A stretch of 64,000 nt of DNA from Rhodococcus sovatensis (GTDB lineage: Bacteria > Actinomycetota > Actinomycetes > Mycobacteriales > Mycobacteriaceae). Below are positions 60,115 to 64,000 of the stretch, piece by piece (position 1 is the stretch's first letter; every line of letters begins with the position of its first letter). The position numbers and the translations under genes are program-made. The notes under the pieces are model-generated. The model did no database searches, was not told where the DNA came from, and worked only from the letters and a program-made list of their open reading frames with translations. The stretch is from positions 682,001 through 746,000 of the forward strand of contig NZ_CP147846.1 in the NCBI RefSeq assembly GCF_037327425.1, written 5' to 3'.

Positions 60115-60375
60115 TCAACGCGGTGACACTGCGCTGTTGGTTTCAGCGGCTGCCGTAGGTACCGGTATCGATGGTGCATGCACTTCCGAGCCTGGCGGGG
60201 TTCTGTCCCAGAACACCAGTCTGTCGGGGCAGATACTGCAGAACTGCAGTCGGCAGCTATGTTCGGCGCAGCTGGAAAGCATCGGGATTTGATGATCCGT
60301 CATGACTGCGAGGTCGGAGGCGATGTCGAGATCGTCGATGCACAGCGGACATGCCCTGGTCTTGAGTCTGTTCAT
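60115..60375 (-). pseudogene. Possible TniQ-like zinc-finger fragment
   Basis: An 86-codon frame with TRACPLCIDDLDIAS, then HQIPMLSSCAEHSCRLQFCS and ICPDRL. The spacing C-x2-C then C-x2-H then C-x2-C is that of TniQ targeting proteins. Only the finger part is present and flanking frames are broken. Confidence 0.35.
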
Positions 60376-60731
60376 CCAGGGAAGTCACGTGCCGGCGGGT
60401 AGGATGCGGCGGCGTCGATCATCCCCTGCCACACCTGGCGGTAGTACACCGAGGAACCCGAAGCGACGCAGTATTTTCAGATCCGGGGGAGTTGGCCGGT
60501 AAGCGCGATATTTCGGCCCTGAAGCTTGACTTGACTTGGAACAGGGCCGGTCGAAATCAGTCGGTCGACCCGGCTCGGTTCGCAGGTGGGTTGGCGGTGG
60601 GCGTGCGCACGACAGTTCGGTCACACAGAACTGAATCAATGTGCATGTCGGCATTGGCGCAGTTGGCGGGTTTCTGTCCACCACGGTATACCAGGATGTA
60701 GGTGAATTTAGGGTGGTTTTGCCGAGGGTCT

Positions 60732-60760
60732 CGTTGACACGAGAGTGACACAACTGGGTA
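60732..60760. repeat. 29-bp att-associated motif, copy B
   Basis: CGTTGACACGAGAGTGACAC then AACTGGGTA; 124 bases before repeat 2. Confidence 0.5.
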
Positions 60761-60855
60761 CATACGGGGGTGTATCGGCCTGGACGCAAGTGTACGAAAA
60801 ATGTTGTCACGCAGGAAAAGGTGGATTCACCGAAGTCCGGTTGAGTCCACTTTTC

Positions 60856-60925
60856 CGGACTTAAAATCCGTCAAGTGTCGGTTCGAGTCCGACTGGGGGC
60901 ACGTAAGTCCATATGGACCCGAAAG
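60856..60925 (+). repeat. 70-bp direct repeat with tRNA 3' half (attachment-site copy 2)
   Basis: Identical to 39942-40011 over 70 bases, including anticodon arm, T arm and acceptor strand. Diverged homology goes on to about 61012. The 20.9 kb between the copies holds Gabija, ApeA and OLD genes. Confidence 0.75.
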
Positions 60926-61633
60926 GATAGTCTGAGTGACAAGTTTCGGCCTGTGCCGTGGACTGCAGTGAACCGTGGCGGTTCTCAATGGATTTGTGAG
61001 GCAGCGGATCTGAAGACCGTTGGCTGGGTGACACATCGTTTCGGTCATCCTGGGTCTTGAAGCAGGTCGGTGCGTTTTCGCGGACTGCGAGACTGCCGTT
61101 TGACGCAACTCGATGACACGAGGCTGACACAACTCGGTAGAAACTGGATAAATCATGCGCTTTTTTGACCGTTGAACCCCCTGCGAAGCAGCGGATCGCG
61201 AAGTCACCAATGCGCCTGCAACGAGTTATTTAGGGGTCGAGGGGCACCGAGAGTTTCGTGCAGTTCCGCACCGTCTACGTCGAAACGCGGGTTCGCCCGG
61301 GTTTCGCACCCGAGCTCCAATCAGCGGCCTCAGCGGTGGCCGCTCGGATCGCAACCGCGGCGCAGTAGTTCCGCCCCGAAGGCACTCGCGGGATGAAAGC
61401 GACGGCAGGACGATGGCTTTATCAATACTCATCGTCAGGCTTGAACGGTGGCGGGTTGGTCAGAGCGTGCTCGGAATCGAGGACGGCCACCGCTCCGACG
61501 TTGGGGTCGCGGTCGCGGAGCAGCGTCCGTGGGCCGTCGGCGACCCGGGAGCGTTTGTTACATCGAACGAGCTGACAAGCTGTGCGACCGGTGGGTCTCC
61601 TTTGCGCCAGCAACGCCTCCGGCAGGCAACGGC
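60926..61633. other. Non-coding region right of repeat 2
   Basis: Holds the diverged repeat extension and motif copy C; otherwise no gene is supported. Confidence 0.5.
61111..61139. repeat. 29-bp att-associated motif, copy C
   Basis: CGATGACACGAGGCTGACAC then AACTCGGTA; begins 255 bases after repeat 2 starts, the same offset as copy A after repeat 1. Confidence 0.5.
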
Positions 61634-61940
61634 CTTACCGGGTGAGGTCCACGACGCAGGCGTCAACGGCCTGCACGTCGGGGTCGTCGGGGGAGACACT
61701 TAACTCCGAGCTTGCTCGCGGTGACGGTTCGTGGTGTTCCGTGCTCCCCGGTCGATGAGTACACGGTTCCGGCTGCGACGACCCAGACATCGGATCGGTT
61801 CTCGACTCGACCCGTGGCGTCGATGGTGGTTCCGCCGATATAGGTGTTGTCGCCAGCGTCGATGGCGGTTCCGTTGGTCAGGGTCAGACCGGATTCGGAG
61901 AAGCCGGAGGAGACGAGAGCCACGAGCGATTGAGCTGTGC
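61634..61940 (-). pseudogene. 3' fragment of a DUF2510 gene, frameshifted
   Basis: Matches the C-terminal part of the 45693 protein (QSLVALVSSGFSESGLTLTN, DVWVVAAGTVYSSTG). A base is missing in a C run near 61743 compared with the other copy, shifting the frame; the old terminal VVDLTR-stop remains readable at 61634. The N-terminal 140 codons are absent. Confidence 0.75.
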
Positions 61941-62833
61941 CATTTCAAGTAGACGCAATGAACCTTCGCTCGCTACGATCCCGCTCCGTGGGAAGTCCGA
62001 CCACCTAGAATGCTGTGATGGTTGGGAGTTCTGCCGGATTGTGTGTGGTGGGTGAATGTGGACGTAAAGTATCGGTCAAAAGGCATCGCCTCTGCGACAA
62101 GCACTATCAGGCATTCTGGAAGTATGGCGACCCCGCTGGAAGCAGGTCCAGGCAAGGCGGCACGTGCGACGTGGCCGAGTGCGGACGGCGGCGGATAGGT
62201 CCTAACGGCCTATGCCATATGCACAAGATGCGGTTGCAGCGGACGGGGTCGGTCGAGAAGTCCAAGCCGGTTGAATGCTCTGGCACCGAGTGCACGCGGT
62301 CGGCGGCCGCGAAAGGACTGTGTACACGTCATTACGACAAGGCTCGAGGCACAAATCGCCAAAACGGCCGGATCTGCGCGGTCGAGGGGTGCGATCGCTC
62401 CGTCAAGGCACGCGGCAGGTGTCCCCGCCACTACTCCGAGCTGCAACGGTCAGGTGCACTTGCCAGTGCTTCAACCCGCGCCGAGGAACTCGCGCAGTTA
62501 CCGACACAGCACTGCATCGAGTCCGGCTGCGAGCGACCTTCGTCCACCCGCGGTCGATGCGCAGTGCATCACAGTCGCTTCGTAAGTGGACACAACATGG
62601 AACGTTTCTGTCGTGGGTGCGGGTCTGACCTGACCGGTCTACCCAGGGGACGAAGGTGGTGCGGCCCGGAATGCAGGCCGCGATGCGCTGGGCCCGCTTG
62701 CGACCGCAAGGCAAGCGGTCGCGGGCTCTGTTCGACTCACCTCAAGCAACGAACTGCAGGCACGCCCCTCCGGCCGATCGGTGGCCGCCCGAAGCGCGCC
62801 GTGAACAGCCCGTGCGATTGGTGCGGAGAGTTA

Positions 62834-63819
62834 GAGCGTGTCTCCCAAATTTGAGAGGTGCTGTCAGCGATGATATTTCGATGACGCGCGTGGGAGTGAT
62901 CAGTGACGAGTTCTGGGAGATCGTCGAGCCAGTGATACCCACCGACGTGGGAAAACGTGGGCGGCGGTTCGCCGAGCACCGGCGAATTCTGGAGGGCATC
63001 GCATACCGATTCCGTACCGGGTGTCCGTGGCGAGATCTGCCGGAGGACTTCGGTCCGTGGCAGACGGTGTGGAAACGCCACCACCGATGGTCCTTCGATG
63101 GCACCTACGACGAGATGCTTGCCGCGGTGGCCGAGGTGTTCGGTCTCGACCCGGAAGAACTCGACGGCGATATCGGGGCGGTGCTCTCGATCGACTCGAC
63201 CAGCGTCCGGGCGCATCAGCATGCGGCCGGTGCGCGAGCCGACACTCTCACAGGGGGCCTTGTCGAATTACAAGAAATCCGTCGACGAACCCGCTGACCA
63301 CGCGTTGGGTCGATCTCGCGGAGGATTCACCACGAAGATCCATGCACTGACCGACCTGACGTGCTCGCCGGTGACGATGCTGCTGACCGGTGGGCAAGCC
63401 GGGGACAATCCACAGTTGGTGCCGTTGCTCGATGCCCACCGAGCTGCCGGTGGGGACCAGGACTACCGATTGCTCGCCGACAAGGCGTACACCCATCCCA
63501 GTACCCGCACCGAACTGCGTCGCCGCAAGATCAAACACACCATTCCCGAGCGCAGCGACCAGAAGCAGCGACGGGCCGACAAGGGGTCCGCCGGTGGTCG
63601 TCCACCGGGTTTCGATCCGACGATGTACAAGCACCGCAACACCGTCGAGCGTGGCTTCGGGCGGCTCAAACAGTGGCGTGGTGTGGCCACTCGATATGAC
63701 AAGTACGCCATGACATTCCTCGGGGGCGTTGTCCTGTGCGCGGCAGTTCTGCACTCCCGCAACCACAACCACCGCCCGGCGATGAAAACGAAAACGGACC
63801 CAATTTAAGAGACACGCTC
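62834..63819 (+). mobile_element. IS5-family (IS427-type) element
   Basis: 986 bp with inverted repeats GAGCGTGTCTC at both ends (extended by AAATTTG / AAATTGG) and a TA target duplication at 62832-62833 and 63820-63821. The target is exact when compared with the uninterrupted copy at 47640-49247. Confidence 0.93.
62881..63808 (+). CDS. IS5/IS427-type transposase in two overlapping frames
   Basis: OrfA starts at ATG 62881 (ISDEFWEIVEPVIPTDVGKR, GCPWRDLPEDFGPW, SIDSTSVRAHQHA with the first Asp) and closes at 63297. OrfB continues in the +1 phase from the GGGGG run at 63253-63257 with ALSNYKKSVDEPADHALGRS, LLADKAYTHPS (second Asp) and NTVERGFGRLKQWRG (Glu). This frameshift layout is usual for the group. 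Confidence 0.92.
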
Positions 63820-64000
63820 TAGTCGGAGCAGACGCCACCGCGGCGTTCTGTTCCAGCGCCTGTCGCGGCATGGCGCGTCGCCACGCCGACGCTGCGACGT
63901 TCGGGGCGTGCGCCCAATGCGGAACGCGCATCGACTATCTCGCTCCCGCCAACGGTTCCAGCCGGCGGCTGACCCCCGTCTCTAAACGCCTCTGCGACAA

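Larger units (their letters stand above)
59651..60855. other. Gene-poor stretch with remnants
   Basis: 1.2 kb without an intact gene. It holds a TniQ-like zinc-finger fragment, a small open minus frame (59894-60118, VARVHAAVWFRLLRTVVDEV), motif copy B and then repeat 2. It appears to be decayed mobile-element DNA. Confidence 0.5.
62018..64000 (+). pseudogene. Second zinc-knuckle HNH gene, split by an IS5/IS427-type element, runs off window
   Basis: From ATG 62018 the frame is about 90 percent identical to the 47640 protein through the sixth C-x4-C...C-x2-H unit and into NSPCDWCGEL. The IS interrupts at 62834 and the gene resumes at 63820 with VGADATAAFC in the original frame, once one TA is removed. 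The HNH part lies beyond the edge. The protein made now would be a short zinc-knuckle fragment of 279 residues. Confidence 0.82.

Noticed and set aside
60861..61130. 89-residue minus-strand protein across repeat 2
   Set aside because: Same reason: antisense of tRNA-like DNA, no RBS, and diverged sequence between the two copies.
1..64000. CRISPR array
   Set aside because: No regularly spaced short repeats with unique spacers and no Cas genes were seen.

Overview
This is high-GC actinobacterial DNA. The codon use, DUF2510 protein, EspC-like and WXG-type ESX substrates, a GlxA-type regulator and the IS content all fit Rhodococcus or a close relative in the Mycobacteriales; that assignment is inference. 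The window is mostly accessory: one catabolic operon at the left, then secreted-effector loci, then a long defence island crowded with insertion sequences.

Layout. Positions 1-4911 hold a minus-strand catabolic operon (aldehyde dehydrogenase, RidA, cupin, VanB-type reductase, two-domain VOC dioxygenase that runs off the left edge) with its own MarR regulator. The promoter has a perfect palindrome in the -35/-10 spacer. Positions 4983-10485 carry an adenylate cyclase, a small Trp/His-rich secreted protein, a small membrane-protein gene split by an IS1380-family element (exact TIRs and TSD visible), and a divergent GlxA/isochorismatase pair. Positions 10505-22546 contain an HNH nuclease, a colicin-D-type immunity gene, a nine-member ESX-substrate locus, and decayed copies of the same HNH and immunity genes on the other side. 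The ESX locus runs EspC-like protein, large WXG protein, then a duplicated lipoprotein/YbaB-like pair and two membrane proteins.

Positions 22975-39832 look like a defence region: an EVE-like/REase gene overlapping a HhH-like gene, a UDG-family glycosylase, a second HNH enzyme, a second ESX effector module, a 1635-residue SF1 helicase-nuclease overlapping an SF2 helicase, a DUF2075 nuclease-helicase and a double MazG protein. From 39942 to 60925 a 20.9-kb segment is bounded by exact 70-bp direct repeats that contain the 3' half of a tRNA (anticodon arm, T arm, acceptor strand). It carries Gabija (gajA-gajB) next to a gene broken by an IS3 element, a zinc-knuckle HNH protein, an IS21 element invaded by IS110 and by a second IS3 copy, an ApeA-type HEPN protein and an OLD-family nuclease. 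Right of the second repeat lie a frameshifted DUF2510 fragment and a second zinc-knuckle HNH gene interrupted by an IS5/IS427-type element.

Taken together, the right two thirds read as an integration hot spot where mobile elements bearing phage-defence and DNA-processing genes have accreted next to a tRNA gene and then been remodelled by IS elements. Gabija and ApeA are known systems. The less familiar candidates are the SF1-nuclease/SF2 helicase pair, the EVE-REase/HhH pair, the WXG-effector plus lipoprotein modules, and the zinc-knuckle HNH family.
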